Below, piece by piece: positions 10,380 to 21,925 of a stretch of DNA of 64,000 nucleotides. Origin of the DNA: Antilocapra americana (taxonomy: Eukaryota > Chordata > Mammalia > Artiodactyla > Antilocapridae). Made by a program: the position numbers and the translations under genes. Below the pieces are notes generated by a model that was not told the origin of the DNA, made no database searches, and saw only the letters and a list, made by a program, of their open reading frames with translations. The stretch's first letter is position 1. The number at the start of each line of letters is the position of its first letter. The DNA is taken from positions 6,523,402-6,587,401 of the forward strand of contig ML664174.1 in the NCBI GenBank assembly GCA_007570785.1, read 5' to 3'.

Positions 10380-10604
10380 ATCAGGCTTCCCAGGTGGCTC
10401 AGTGGTAAAGAACCCACCTTCTAATGCAGGAGACATAAGAGATGTGAGTTCGATCCCTCAGGCTCGGGAAGATCCCCTGGAGAAGAAAATGGCAACCCAC
10501 TCTAGTATTCTTGAGTAGGAAACCACTTGGACAGAGGAGCCTGGCAGGCTACAGTCCATAGAGTCATAAAAGAGATGGACATGACTGAGCGACCAAACGA
10601 CGAC
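10380..10604 (+). repeat. Bov-tA SINE
   Basis: tRNA-like head 'ggcttcccaggtggctcagtgg', B-box-like 'gagttcgatccctc', Bov-A body 'atggcaacccactctagtattc' and 3' end 'catgactgagcgacc'. The TSD aatggatc is at 10372-10379 and 10605-10612. Confidence 0.95.
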
Positions 10605-10639
10605 AATGGATCTCACCATGACTATTGCTAATCTATATT

Positions 10640-10825
10640 AGTAGGAGTTGGCAAACTTTTCTTAAAGGGTCAAATAATGAACATTTTAATCGTTGAAAGT
10701 TATATATAGTCTTTGCTGAATATTCTTCTTTGTCATAGCTCTTTAAAAATATAAAACAATTCTCAGATTGTGCCCACCACAAAAATATTCTGTGGGATAG
10801 CTCTGGGGCCATAGTTTGCCCAATA
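10640..10825 (+). repeat. hAT-Charlie-type non-autonomous DNA transposon
   Basis: 'ggagttggcaaacttttcttaaagggtcaaataatgaac' and the matching end 'ggggccatagtttgccc' are the two ends of a mammal-wide hAT MITE. It is internally decayed and encodes no transposase. Confidence 0.6.
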
Positions 10826-10849
10826 GATCACTACAGGGAAATGCTGAAT

Positions 10850-12929
10850 ACAAGAAGCTTGACCTAATAAGCTCATTTTTATTACAATACTTATTATAGT
10901 ACCTACAGTTATACTAAATTAAGAAAACATCATTTCTGGCTCCAGCCTATTATTATCCACTAAAACCACAAGCTTCCCCGAACTGTTGGTAAGTGAAAAT
11001 ATGGGGCCAAACATCCATAATTTCTATTACAATCAATGTCTATTAATAACTGACATTCACCTACATTGAAAAGGTCTGGGAGACTATCTGAAAGAAATGA
11101 TCTCTCTCGGGTCTGGCTGCTTTTCCAGGCATCTACATGAACATTACTATGTTTGTTTATTGAGATTCACGACAGCCCAGTATGACTGATAAAACACTGA
11201 ACACCTCTAACCTCTAGCATCAATCCTTTGCAAGAAAATGTTTATTTTTCTTGGCAGGAAGTGATGGAAACTAGTGAGAAATAGCCAGACTACCTTCATA
11301 TGTAAGTGAACTGGAATTTCTAGGGAGCAGTCCCTGCTAGTAAATTTGTCTACACAGAGCTTAATCAACCAAATTTACAACTGTTAACAGGTTGTGCCTC
11401 TGTATTCCCAAACATATAAATAAACTTCTTAATCAGAACAAAAACAGGTTCAGAGTCCAGTTGTTTAAACTGGAGTTGGTACAGCCAGGACCTAACTGCA
11501 GTTAAAGTGACTGTCAAGGAGAATCATAATCTTAGTATAACAGTTGTTTTCTAGTTTCCTCAAAGCTACAAAGACGCTGCTCAACAAACACTTCTGTGAT
11601 CACCTAAAACCAAAGTTATACGATCTCATCTAAAATAAGATGCCTAATCTAATGCCAAATCAAACACACTAGTTTTCAAGTTGAAGTTTCAAATTAAGAA
11701 GAAGCTAATTACTTACATTTGAATTGGAAGGAGAAAGATTTTTAAGAGTCTGTAAATCAGAGGGCCCTTATAAACTGGAATAAGTATCGGAGGAAATGAA
11801 ATCACATGTATAAAAATTTTTATTCAATTTTGCCTAAGAATGCAAAATAAATAAAGTTTAAGTAAATAAAAAGTAGCAAGTATAGGCTCACAGACAGCAC
11901 TTTTTACAGACATAGGATAGATACATGTTGAAAATACTAGTAGCTTAAGTGCTGGCCATTTCATGGTAATACAAACAACTTGTCTTGATGAATTAATTAG
12001 TTAAAATAGTCATCAGGAAAAGTAACCAATCCAGTCACTGAAAAGATACAACTAGCCAATCTACATCCTCCATTTTTGAAAATTCCTGGAAAATTAGAAG
12101 TGTTATTTAAAGACATCTGATATTTTTACTATTGCGTATGACACTCTACATTTATTTTATCTAAAAGACAAAGAAATACAAATTTCTTTGTATTGAGTAC
12201 AAAACAGAGAAATTAGCCACATAGGAAAAGCTATCATCCATAAAAATAGCACTTTGAGTATATATTATATTACATAATTGACAAATTATACTTATTATAA
12301 GTTATGCTTAAACAAAACCATATCCTGCTTGAAACACAAATTTTATGACACTTGAATGCTATATCTGCTAAATTCAACTTTTTCTCAAATTATTCCACTA
12401 TGACTTCAAACTAAGTGCCCCCAGTAGAAGCTGATCAGAAGAAACAGCTCAGGAATATATATTTTCAAAGTTCTGAGAAGGGATCTAGTAACATTTCAAA
12501 TAATGACATTTAAGCACAAGTATCTATGTATAAGTATCTGAATTCTTCTGACAAAAGAAATATTTTTATACTGACAAAACAGAGCCCACTACTCTAAAAC
12601 CTCATATATTTACTAGGAAAACAGGAGGAAATTCAGTCTGAATAAATAAAATGAATAAATGATTCAGGGTCACAAATAACTGTCAGCTTCTCCAATGAAG
12701 CTGTATGTCTGATGACCCAAAGTTTCAAAGATCCTTTTCTCTGAACTACTGCAGCATGTGTGAACTAATCACATGGCCAAGCAATTGATGATATATTGAT
12801 TTCTACCGTTTTCAAGTCATTTTTTATGTTGCTTTGTGTCTTTAAAAGCTTTTGGATCTCAAAGCCATCTAAACACATCACTAAGCAATTCTTAAGAACT
12901 TACTTCCTTTAAGACTTTCCCTAATGCTG
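10850..12929. other. Long unclassified stretch
   Basis: About 2.1 kb of AT-rich DNA in which I recognise no gene, no structured RNA and no repeat family. It is one of the longer repeat-poor pieces of the window. Confidence 0.4.
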
Positions 12930-12977
12930 TGGAGAAGGCAACTGCAATCCACTCCAGTACTCTTGCCTGGAAAATTT
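12930..12977 (+). repeat. Bov-A2 / Bov-A fragment
   Basis: 'tggagaaggcaactgcaatccactccagtactcttgcctggaaaa' is the first ~46 bp of a Bov-A monomer, with no tail. Confidence 0.8.
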
Positions 12978-12984
12978 TCATTTA

Positions 12985-13340
12985 ATTCAGAGATCATGGC
13001 AAGCAAGTGAAAAAGAGTGAAATGGTAATAGCAATATTTGAAGAAGTATAATCTAGATTCTTGTGCAGGTTGGATTAGAAGGTTAAAGGACTGGAGGAAA
13101 AACGAAACAAAATTAAGAAACTTCAACTGTACACAAAGTAAGTGGCTGGTGCCTGAACAAGAGTGATGGGAGCGAAAATCAAAGTGGGGAGAGAAACAGG
13201 TAAAGGGAACCTGAAAATTGTCACAAACTGACAATTTATTAAATTTGAGAATAAGACAGAAAGCATGGACCAGTTTAGCAAACATTTATGGAGACCTGAC
13301 ATTTGAGTGCCTATAAGGCACTCAAAAATTATGAAAATGA
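12985..13340 (-). repeat. L2-like relic (tentative) carrying a 134-codon antisense frame
   Basis: The phrases 'gtggctggtgcctgaacaagagtgatgggagc' and 'gcaaacatttatggagacctgacatttgagtgcc' fit a reverse L2, weakly. A reverse-strand open frame of 134 codons (12881-13285) spans this and the Bov-A fragment. It is Phe/Leu/Ser-rich and has no recognisable domain, so I treat it as chance. Confidence 0.35.
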
Positions 13341-13837
13341 AGTTTGAACATAATCAATATTATAATATAGGTATAAACAACATATTATCATAGTCCAGAG
13401 GATGGCACAATCAATCCTGAGTAGAACTGGGAAGACCAATGTTTTAAGCCTGACTGTTAGAATAATGTTATGCCAAATAATATGTATTCTTTCTTCAAGA
13501 TGTATCTTAACCCACCTCCCTTAAATTTCTTTCTACAAAGTCCAAGCCCAGATCATCTTTTATTTATAATACTTCATTAGATTCCCAACATCAAACATGC
13601 TCTTTCACCTAGTTGCTCCTCAACAGAGTAAATCAAGTTCATTACCAAGTTTTACCACACTGCAAGGATAGAACTTTGGTGCCTTTCAATGATTTTGAGG
13701 ATGAACCCGTTACTGCCAAAACAGTCACTTCTTTACGGCCTCTCATCCTACCTTTCACCTGAACTCTTTTCATTTTGGTCATAAGAGTTTTACACTCCTT
13801 TTTATCCAGGTAAAAACAGTGTCTCCTTGTTGTTAAT

Positions 13838-14040
13838 GTGGTTTGAGGAGCACTTGACCTAAAAGTCAGAAAATATGAGACTGCATACTGGCTCTAGCAC
13901 CTCCTGGTTACCTGTCCACGTGCATTCTTATTTCTCTATCTGAAGAAACAGAGCCAAACTCACAGGGATATTTTGAGGATTTATGTGAAGTTTTTATAAA
14001 GCGAGAAGAGACAATACATAAACTTCTGTAAATATGAAGA
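13838..14040 (+). repeat. MIR SINE
   Basis: Forward MIR: 'gaggagcacttgacctaaaagtcagaaaatatgagactgcatactggctctagcacctcctgg..acctg', then 'tatctgaagaaacagagc' and 'gatattttgaggatttatgtgaag'. Confidence 0.5.
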
Positions 14041-14540
14041 TGATTATAAATCCATATTAAATAAACTCAACTCTTTACCTAATCAGTAACCAGTCTAAGT
14101 GGTTCAGAGCCTAGATCAGGGATTGGCTATTCCAAGTTTCTGACACCGTTTGTTTTGGCATGCCAGGTTAATAGGCAGAGTAGAGAGTCACATTAGATAA
14201 CTTTTAATCTATATCCATGAAGTGATGTTCCAAGACTCCTGAAGCTTTTGGCTTTGTATCTCTATCCAAGTCAAATAAACTGAAGTTTTCATCTATAAAG
14301 AAAAACAAAAGCCTAACTGACCTTTTTAAGTTTGATTAGAGTAGAATTTCCAATAACTACTCCACACTCTGTTTGTAAAACATTTTTAGCTTGGGAAATC
14401 TTATTGTTCACTATCCTCTCCTTCTATATAAATGTTCAGCTTGAGTCCTCTATCCAGTCATGTGTTAGCTGTCTATAACAATGCTGGACAACTGAACTTT
14501 CTGCAGTGGGTCTATTCCATAACCACACTCTCTATTATAG
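14041..14540. other. Unclassified stretch
   Basis: Nothing was recognised between the MIR and the following hAT-type element. Confidence 0.35.
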
Positions 14541-14546
14541 TAGCCA

Positions 14547-14690
14547 CTGGCCACTTGTAGCTATTGAGCACATATAATGCAGCTAGGGCATCTGAAGAAA
14601 TAATTTTTTACTTTATTCTTAATTTATATTTAAATGGCCACAGATGTCCACTGGCTACCATTTTGGGCAGTTCAGGTCTATTGCTTGTGT
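14547..14690 (+). repeat. Palindromic hAT-type MITE
   Basis: The left 'tagtagccactggccacttgtagctatt' and right 'ggccacagatgtccactggctacca' arms are imperfect inverted repeats. They match the 'GTAGCCACTAGCCACATGTGGCTA' ends of a mammal-wide Charlie-type element. The exact subfamily was not determined. Confidence 0.55.
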
Positions 14691-14859
14691 GCCAGAAATA
14701 TGCCCATTAAGACTTGTAAAATCGGCTAACAAACTTGGAGCCAGAGTGTCCATAAAACCCCCGATATAAAATTTTCGCTTAAAAAAAAATTCTTCTGATG
14801 CTCTTCAGAGTAAGGAGCTAGCTTCCCACAAGTGCACCTGCATAACCATGGTCTCTGTC

Positions 14860-15000
14860 ATTGCTCACTGTTCATGGTTTCCATCATGGAGTTCCCACTG
14901 CTTAGAATGCCCTTCCTCCAACTGTATGCTAAGCCAATTCCCACTCATCTTTCAAAGTTAGTTCAAATGTTCCCATCCCCATAAGCACGCTTTAATATTC
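14860..15000 (+). repeat. L2 LINE fragment
   Basis: 'ggagttcccactgcttagaatgcccttcctccaactg' and 'ctcatctttcaaagttagttcaaatgttcc' are forward L2 3'-region phrases. Confidence 0.6.
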
Positions 15001-15004
15001 TTGA

Positions 15005-15180
15005 CAGCAACATAGCAGAGTGAAAAGAGATGCAGTTGAGGAAAACGGCAGATTAAAGTCTGAACCTCAGAATTAGCCTTTACTACACCTTGAAAAATCT
15101 TGAACCTCAATTTTCTCATCTATAAAATAGTAAAAAAAAAAAACTATTTTAGCAAATTGTTGTAAGAATTAGAAATTCTG
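15005..15180 (+). repeat. MIR SINE
   Basis: Forward MIR: 'acatagcagagtgaaaagagatgcagttgagg', 'gaacctcaattttctcatctataaaatag', with a poly-A interruption, then 'ttgttgtaagaattagaaa'. Confidence 0.6.
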
Positions 15181-15324
15181 AGCAACATTATATTATGACT
15201 AGCATTTATTTAAACATCTACTTGTATCTGTCATTATAGAAGTGTAACACATGAAGTTTTTCTTTTCATTTTCATAATAACACTATAGTATAAGTAATAT
15301 TCCTTTACCTATTCATCCATATAT

Positions 15325-15860
15325 TCAACACTGTTATTCATTTATTCATTCAACAAACATTTAAGAGCCTAATGTGCCTGGTGAGAAACTGAAGATCAAG
15401 GAGTAAATCAAAAACGTCCTAAAACTCAGAAATCCTATATTCTAGTAGAAAATATAGACAATAATCAAGAAAATATAATATCAGTAGTGTCAAGTGTTAG
15501 AGAGAAAAATAAGGCAAGATGAAACAGAGAAAAATAGAGGATTCTATTTCACAGAAGAGGTTGTCTAGCAAGGTCCCTCCACCAAAGTGGCATTTGGGCA
15601 TGATAATGGAACCTGAGGATGAACTATGTGCAAATATGTAGGAAGAATATTCCCAGGAGAAGGAATAGCAATTTACTGAGAGTCATTATGTAGTAGATCC
15701 TAAGCTAGATGCTGAAAATACATAAGTGAACCAAACAAAGTGAATGACCTCCAGGATTTTATATTAATGTCAATAAATGAACAAAACCATGTCTCACAAG
15801 TGAAAAGTTCAATGAAGAAAAGGGAAAAATAAAGGGAAATAGAGGGTGATGGAAGGAAGT
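15325..15860 (-). repeat. L2 LINE, reverse, one or two copies
   Basis: 'tcatttattcattcaacaaacatttaagagcc' starts one reverse L2 3' end. 'tttactgagagtcattatgtagtagatcctaagctagatgctg' at about 15674 looks like the start of a second, so two copies or a duplication may be present. Confidence 0.6.
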
Positions 15861-15961
15861 ACTGTTATTTCTGCTTTAGAGATGAAACTATAGAGAGCTT
15901 AAATCACAAGCTGGTAAATTATAAAGCAGGTATTTAATCCCATTAAGCAGCTCATTCTTTC

Positions 15962-16212
15962 AATTACTGAAACTCCAATACTTTGGCTACCTGATGTGAA
16001 GAACTAACTTGTTGGAAAAGACCCTGATGCTGGGAAAGATTGAAGGCAGGAGAAGGGGATGACAAAGGATGAGATGGATGGATGGCATCACCGACTCAAT
16101 GGACATGAGTTTGAGCAAGCGCCGAGAGTTAGTAGTGGACAGGGAAGCCTGGCATGCTGCAGCTGATGGGGTCACAAAGAGTTGGACACAACTGAGAGAC
16201 TGAACTGAACTG
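15962..16212 (+). repeat. BovB 3' fragment
   Basis: The last ~250 bp of BovB, ending 'ggacacaactgagagactgaactgaac'. A possible 8-bp duplication with one mismatch flanks it (attctttc 15954-15961, attctctc 16213-16220). The reverse-strand 62-codon frame at 15987-16175 is antisense to BovB. Confidence 0.9.
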
Positions 16213-16220
16213 ATTCTCTC

Positions 16221-16917
16221 CCCACTATACTATTCATACATAGTCTCCACTGGGAACTACAGATGACAAAATTCACAGTCCATTCCTTATTATATCCCTA
16301 ATACAAGTACAATGATACACAGGAGATACAAAATAAGGTTGAATTAATGCAGATTTCCACTCTAGATATAATTATAAAAACTCCAATATAATTAAAGAGA
16401 CCATGACTCCAAAACCAGGCAGACAGCTCTCCTTATTTGGGGAAATTCCATTAACATATTCACAACAATAAATAAAATATAACATTTAAAGGTAAATGTG
16501 ATAGGTTTTGAAAGGAAGTTGGAGTGAGAGAGAACAACTGAAATGGGTCTCATATCTATTATTGCAACACAGAACTACTCATATGGGCTTGGCAAAGGGT
16601 GGGCTGGGAAACTGTAATAAATGGGGGAGGAATAACAAAGTTATCATCACATAGATGTTAACCAAACTGGTGACAAACTAGCAGAACTTGTCAAGCTTAT
16701 TGACACTATTTGCCCAAGTATTTTCTTCATTGTCAACCCATATGATTTAGAATGCTTCAAATTTCAAAGTTGCTTCCTATCACTTAGAAAACTAGTCCAC
16801 AACTGTCAGCACTTTGGCTTATAAACAGAAAATCCCATGGCCATATGGAACAAATTCTCACCATGCTATAATAATCTGTTTAATCTGTGTGAAAACATCT
16901 TATTCGTAATTGTACTT
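16221..16917. other. Unclassified stretch
   Basis: No gene or repeat was recognised. A short (TA)n tract at 16937-16950 follows. Confidence 0.35.
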
Positions 16918-17870
16918 TTTTCCTAATATAAAAGCAATATATATATATATCTATTCTTGAAAACGTGGAAAATTCAGAACTATCCAAAGGGGAAAGTATC
17001 ACCTAAAGATAACTGTTATTAATGAAATGTGGTATTTATTTCCAATATAAAGAGGTGTTTATTTTTATATATGTATATGCATGTATATGTTTGATGGTTG
17101 TTATGGGAGTACTTGTTTTTTTCATGGAAGTGTTATATTTTTTACATAGATTTGTATATTGCTACTTTTCATTTAACATTAACATTACCTGAAAAGCAAT
17201 TAGCCCACATTTTAAAGTACTAACTTTAATAATGGTAAAATATTCTACTGTATGTAACTAACCATCTCTCTAATTTTCATTCCAAACTTATGCCATTAAA
17301 CTTGATGTTGGAATGAACATCACTGTATTCAATCTAAAAATAATGATTATTTTCTTAGAATAAATTCCAAGCAGTAAAACTCTGGTTTAAATTATACAGA
17401 TATATTATATCAAGCTTTATAAGTGTTGTCAAATGTCTTCCACAAGGTAATGCCAACTTAAATTTCTGTTACTGAGTTATCTGAGAGTTTCCACTCCATA
17501 CTTGCCCACAAAAGGTATCATATTTTTTGAAAATATGCAAGGCAAAAAATAACATGTCATTACTGAATTTGCATTTATTTAATCAATGAAGCTAATCTTT
17601 TTTCTATTAGTCAGTTGTATTTCTTCTGTGAAATCTTTTTTTTAATATTATTTGACCATTTTATATTAGAGATTAGCATTGTTTCTCTTATTGATTTTCA
17701 TGAACACTTTGTGTATAGCAAGATTTGCCTTTCATCAAAATACATTCTGCAAATATTTCTACCTCTTTGTTGTTGGCCTTCAAACTCTTTCTAGTGAACA
17801 GATGTTTAAATTTTTCATGTAGTATTTATCAGCACTTTGTTACTAATTAGCTCCATTTAATTTATGCTGG
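16918..17870 (-). repeat. L1ME/L1MC-type LINE, reverse, ~0.95 kb
   Basis: Reverse old L1 with 3' end and C-terminal ORF2 region in consensus order: 'gataactgttattaatgaaatgtgg', 'cttttcatttaacattaaca', 'ttcttagaataaattccaagcag', 'gtatttcttctgtgaaatct', 'cttattgatttt' and 'gcaaatatttctacctctttg'. It is heavily decayed, with no open frame. Confidence 0.75.
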
Positions 17871-18002
17871 AAAAGTTCCTAATACTTTTCTCTTAAAATT
17901 GGGTTGGAGTTCTTGATAAATGAAGACGTAGGCCCAAACAACCATAATTACTATTTTAATAAATGTTTATTCATAATTGATCATTAAGAGAAGCTACTTG
18001 AA

Positions 18003-18897
18003 ATACAGAAATCCAACAAAGGGCTGTTATCTATAATATATAAAGAATTTTCATAAACCAACAAGAAAAAGGCAGATGGTATAAACGAACAAAAACTTAC
18101 ATAGGCACTTCAGAGAGATTATACAAATGACCAATAAATTTATGATGAAGGTCCTTAATGTACTTTCTCACCAAGGAAAAATTAACAAAATACTATAATA
18201 TTCAACACAGCCACTAAATGGCTAAAATAAAATAATTAAATATGAAGTCCCAACAAGAATGTGGTCAGAATTCAAACACTGCTAGTAAGAGTGTAAGCTA
18301 GTTCAACAACTTAACTGTTGTACAAGACCATAAAACTGAACAAACACAAATCCTATGATCCAACAATTCAACTTCTCAGCTGAAGAGAACATGTAAATGG
18401 AAACAACCCAAGTGTCTATCCATAGGAATATTACTCAGCCATAAAAAAGAATGAAGTACTACCATTTGTAGCAATAAATGGACCTAAAGATTATCATACT
18501 AAGAAAAGTAAGCCAGGTAGAGAAAGATAAATACCATATGATATCACTTATATGTGGAATTGAAAAAAAATGATACCAATGAACTTATTTAAAAAACAGA
18601 AATAGAAACACAGACTTGGAACACAAATTGATGGTTATCAAAGGGAGCAGAATAAACTAGAGACTAAAATATCTGAACTATTATATATAAAATAGATAAC
18701 CAACAAAGACCTCCTGTATATCACAGGGAACTATATTTAATGTCTTATAATAACCTATAATGGAAGAAAATGTAAACATATATATATAAACACACACATA
18801 TATGTTTGTAGGTAAAACTGAACTACTTTGCTACACACCTGAAACTAATGCAACACTGTAAATCTACAATATTTTAATAAAAATATTTTAAAGGAGA
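18003..18897 (+). repeat. L1 3' end, ~0.9 kb
   Basis: Degenerate ORF2 C-terminal coding ('ttatctataatatataaagaa', 'aaatggaaacaacccaagtgtctatcc', 'aatattactcagccataaaaaagaatga') is followed by a 3' UTR ('gcacaaattgatggttatcaaaggg', 'gaaactaatgcaacactgtaaatc') and an A-rich tail at 18876-18897. Multiple stops show it is dead. Confidence 0.85.
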
Positions 18898-19100
18898 ATA
18901 TGAAAATTGACTCATCAAAAGACAGTCATATTGGCAAAAATTGGAAAGTATTCAAAAATCAATTTGTACTAGAATGGATAAATGATGTAGTTTATTCTAT
19001 TGAGTAAATAAACACACAGTAGAATACTACAAAGTAAACAGAAAGAATAAACTATAATTACCAAAACAATATGATGAGTTTCACAAATGTACTGTTGAGT
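18898..19100 (+). repeat. Older L1 fragment, left of the BovB
   Basis: 'tagaatggataaatgatgtagtttattc', 'cacagtagaatactacaaag' and 'atgatgagtttcacaaatgtactgttgagt' match the ORF2 end or 3' region of an old L1. The element resumes at 21926 across the BovB insertion. Confidence 0.7.
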
Positions 19101-19155
19101 AAAAGAAGTCACTGTCATTTTTGAGACTGCATCCAAGTACTGCATTTAGGACTGT

Positions 19156-19405
19156 TTAGTTGACCATGATGGCTACTGCATTTCTTCTCAGGGATTCCTG
19201 CCCACAATAGTAGATATAATGGTCATCTGAGTTAAATTCACCCATTCCAGTCCATCTTAGTTTGCTGATTCCTAGAATGTTGATGTTCACTCTTGCCATC
19301 TCCTGCTTGACCACTTCTAATTTGCCTTGATTCATGGACCTAACATTCCAGGTTCCTATGCAATATTGCTCTTTGCAGCAATGGGCCTTGCTTCTATCAC
19401 CTATC
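19156..19405 (-). pseudogene. BovB endonuclease N-terminal fragment (inverted piece)
   Basis: On the reverse strand an 87-residue open frame (19156-19419) covers the first part of the apurinic-like endonuclease domain. IGTWNVRSMNQGKLEVVKQE begins at about residue 21 and is followed by NILGISKLRWTGMGEF. In the family this position reads ILGISEL, with a conserved Glu in the active site. Here the residue is Lys, so even the fragment would lack that metal-binding Glu. The frame ends where the inverted block meets the older L1. It is a fragment only, cut off from the rest of the domain by the inversion. Confidence 0.85.
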
Positions 19406-19894
19406 AGCCTATGCCCCAACCAGTAATGCCGACGAAGCTACACAGTTCTATGAAGACCTACAAGACCTTTTAGAACTAACACCCAAGAAAGATGTCCTTT
19501 TCATTATAGGGAACTGGAATGCAAAAGTATGAAATCAGGAAACACCTGGAGTAACAGGCAAATTTGGCCTTGGAGTACAGAATGAAGCAGGGCAAAGGCT
19601 AATAGAGTTTTCTCAAGAGAACGCACTGGTCATAGCAAACACCCTCTTCCAACAATACAAGAGAAGATTCTACATATGGACATCATCAGATGGTCAATAC
19701 TAAAATCAGATTGATTATATTCTTTGCAGTCAAATATGGAGAAGCTCTATACAGTCAGCAAAAACAAGACCGGGAGCTGACTGTGGCTCAGATCACGAAC
19801 TCCTTATTGTCAAATTCAGACTGAAATTGAAGAAAATAGGGAAAACCACTAGACCATCCAGATATGCCTAAATCAAATCCTGTATGATTATACA
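19406..19894 (+). pseudogene. BovB endonuclease C-terminal remnant
   Basis: This continues the endonuclease domain in forward orientation. YAPTSNADEATQFYEDLQDL is followed by FIIGNWNAKV, where the family has GDWN, so the Asp is Asn (19512-19514). In-frame stops lie at 19530-19532 (TGA) and 19701-19703 (TAA). The DHEL active-site motif survives near 19791-19802. A frameshift around 19880-19905 leads into the next open segment. Several independent lesions exclude activity. Confidence 0.85.
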
Positions 19895-20560
19895 GTGGGG
19901 TTGAGAGATAGATTTAAGGGACTAGATCTGATAGACAGAGTGCTTGATGAACTATGGACGGAGGTTCATGACATTGTACAGGAGACAGTGATTAAGACCA
20001 TCCTCATGGAAAAGAAATCCAAAAAAGCAAAATGGCTGTTTGAGGAGGCCTTACAAATAGCTGTGAAAAGAAGAGAAGCGAAAAGCAAAGGAGAAAAGGA
20101 AAGGTATTCCCATTTGAATGCAGAGTTCCAAAGAATAGCAAGGAGAGGTAAGAAAGCCTTCCTCAGTGCTCAATGCAAAGAAATAGAGGAAAACAACAGA
20201 ATGGGAAAGACTAGAGATCTCTTCAAGAAAATTAGAGATACCAAGGGAACATTTCATGCAAAGTTGGGCTTGATAAAGGACAGAAATGGTAGGGACCTAA
20301 CAGAAGCAGAAGATATGAAGAACAGGTGGCAAGAATACACAGAAGAACTGCACAAAAAAGATCTTCACGACTCAGATAATCACCATGGTGTGATCACTCA
20401 CCTAGGGCTAGACATCTTGGAATGTGAAGTCAAGTGGGCCTTAGAAAATATTACTACAAACAAAACCAGCAGAGGTGATGGAATTCCAGTTGAGTTATTT
20501 CAAATCCTAAAAGATGATGCTGTGAAAGTGCTGCACTTAATATGCCAGCAATTTGGAAAA
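19895..20560 (+). pseudogene. BovB linker and reverse-transcriptase N-terminal remnant
   Basis: An open segment of 274 codons (19895-20719) matches BovB up to about 20550. It includes FKGLDLIDRV, the Lys/Arg-rich linker (EEALQIAVKRREAKSKGEKE) and the start of the RT region (KTSRGDGIPVELFQILKDDA). The last ~55 residues are out of frame. A single missing A near 20551, where the family has 'cagcaaatttgg' and this copy 'cagcaatttgg', shifts the true frame to the next segment. The rest reads as a shadow. Confidence 0.9.
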
Positions 20561-21027
20561 CTCAGCAGTGGCCACAGGACTGGAAAAGGTCAGTTTTCAT
20601 TCCAATCCCAAAGAAAGGCAATGCCAAAGAGTGCTCAAACTACTACACAATTGCACTCATCTCACACACTAGTAAAGCAATGCTCAAAATTCTCCAAGCC
20701 AGGCTTCAGCAATACATGAACCGTGAACTTCCAGACATTCAAGCTGGTTTTAGAAAAGGCAGAGGAACCGAAGGTCAAATTGCCAACATCTGCTGGATCA
20801 TCAAAAAAGCAAGAGAGTTCCAGAAAAACATCTGTCTCTGCTTTATTGACTATGCCAAATCCTTTGGCTGTGTGGATCACTATAAACTGCGGAAAATTAT
20901 TCAAGAGATGGGCATACCAGACCACCTAACCTGCCTCTTGAGAAACCTGTATGCAGGTAAGGAAGCAACAGTTAGAACTGGACATGGAAAAACAGACTGG
21001 TTCCAAACAAGAAAAGGAGTATGTTAA
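20542..21027 (+). pseudogene. BovB reverse transcriptase core, broken
   Basis: 161 codons contain RT blocks: WPQDWKRSVFIPIPKKGNAK, then LISHTSKAMLKILQARLQQY and QAGFRKGRGTEGQIANICWI. Next comes motif A, read here as FIDYAKSFGCVDH; the catalytic Asp of the family's AFD is Gly (GGC, 20866-20868). The frame ends at TAA 21025-21027, next to TGT, where the family has Arg-Gln ('RQG'). Both changes fit C-to-T decay at a CpG and at a Gln codon. The catalytic YADD of motif C is intact further on at 21148-21159. A loss of one base near 21210 causes another frameshift. Confidence 0.92.
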
Positions 21028-21925
21028 GGCTGTATATTCGCACCTTGCTTATTTAACTTATCTGCAGAGTACATCATGAGAAACGCTGGGCTGGAGGAAG
21101 CACAAGCTGGAATCAAGATCGCCAGGAGAAATATCAATAACCTCAGATATGCAGATGACACTACCCTTATGGCAGAAAGTGAAGAGGAACTAAAAAGCCT
21201 CTTGATGAAAGTAAAGAGGAAAGTGAAAAAGTTGGCTTAAAGCTCAACATTCAGAAAACTAAGATCATGGCATCTGGTCCCATCATTTCATGAGAAATAG
21301 ATGGAGAAACAGTGGAAACAGTGTCAGACTCTATTTTGGGAGGCTCCAAAATTACTGCAGATAGTGACTGCAACCATGAAATCAAAAGACGCTTACTCCT
21401 TGGAAGAAAGTTATGACCAACCTAGACAGCATATTTAAAAGCAGGGACATTACTTTGCCAACAAAGGTCCATCTAGACAAGGCTATGGTTTTTCCAGTAG
21501 TCATGTATGGATGTCAGAGTTGGACAGTGAAAGAAGGCTGAGCACCGAAGAATTGATGCTTTTGAACTGTGGTGTTGGAGAGGACTCTTGAGAGTCCCTT
21601 GGACTGCAAGGAGATCCAACCATTCAAACCTAAAGAGATCAGTCCTGGGTGTTCATTGGAAGGACTGATGTTGAAGCTGAAACTCCAATACTTTGGCCAC
21701 ATCATGAGAAGAGTTCACTCACTGGAAAACACCTTGATGCTGGGAAGGATTGGGGGCAGCAGGAGAAGGGGACGACAGAGGATGAGATGGCTGGATGGCA
21801 TCACGGACTCGATGGACATGAATCTGGGTAAACTCCGGAAGTTGGTGATGGACAGGGAGGCCTGGTATGCTGCAATTCATGGGGTTGCAAAGAGTCGGAC
21901 AAAACTGAGTGACTGAACTGAACTG
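21028..21925 (+). pseudogene. BovB RT end, C-terminal region and 3' tail
   Basis: Past the stop at 21025 the frame resumes as GCIFAPCLFNL and RRNINNLRYADDTTLMAES. It then shifts, with a stop (TAA) at 21238-21240. The C-terminal part is open again at 21569-21916 (115 codons: [51 protein letters not shown]). It ends in 'tgagtgactgaactgaactg', the BovB tail. Reverse-strand open frames here are antisense shadows. Confidence 0.9.

Larger units (their letters stand above)
19113..21925 (+). mobile_element. BovB LINE, 2.8 kb, 5'-inverted by twin priming
   Basis: This is the largest element in the window. 19113-~19405 is reverse BovB endonuclease-region sequence. From ~19406 to the (gaact)n tail at 21925 it is forward BovB through endonuclease, reverse transcriptase and C-terminal region. 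The duplications aaaagaagtcac (19101-19112) and aaaagaagccac (21926-21937) flank it, with one mismatch. At the junction about 60 bp of the family sequence is missing (my estimate from the known layout). This inverted-5'-end arrangement is the classic product of twin-primed reverse transcription. It sits inside an older L1. Confidence 0.95.

Noticed and set aside
10380..10450. tRNA gene, from the B-box-like 'gttcgatccctc' and 'tggctcagtgg' words
   Set aside because: These belong to the tRNA-derived heads of Bov-tA and CHR SINEs. None folds into a complete tRNA with acceptor stem, and all carry SINE bodies.
12881..13285. 134-codon reverse open frame as a gene
   Set aside because: It overlaps a Bov-A fragment and a possible L2 relic; its composition is Phe/Leu/Ser-rich with no recognisable motif.
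20051..20925. Reverse-strand frames of 68 and 87 codons opposite the BovB
   Set aside because: They are antisense shadows of the BovB coding sequence.
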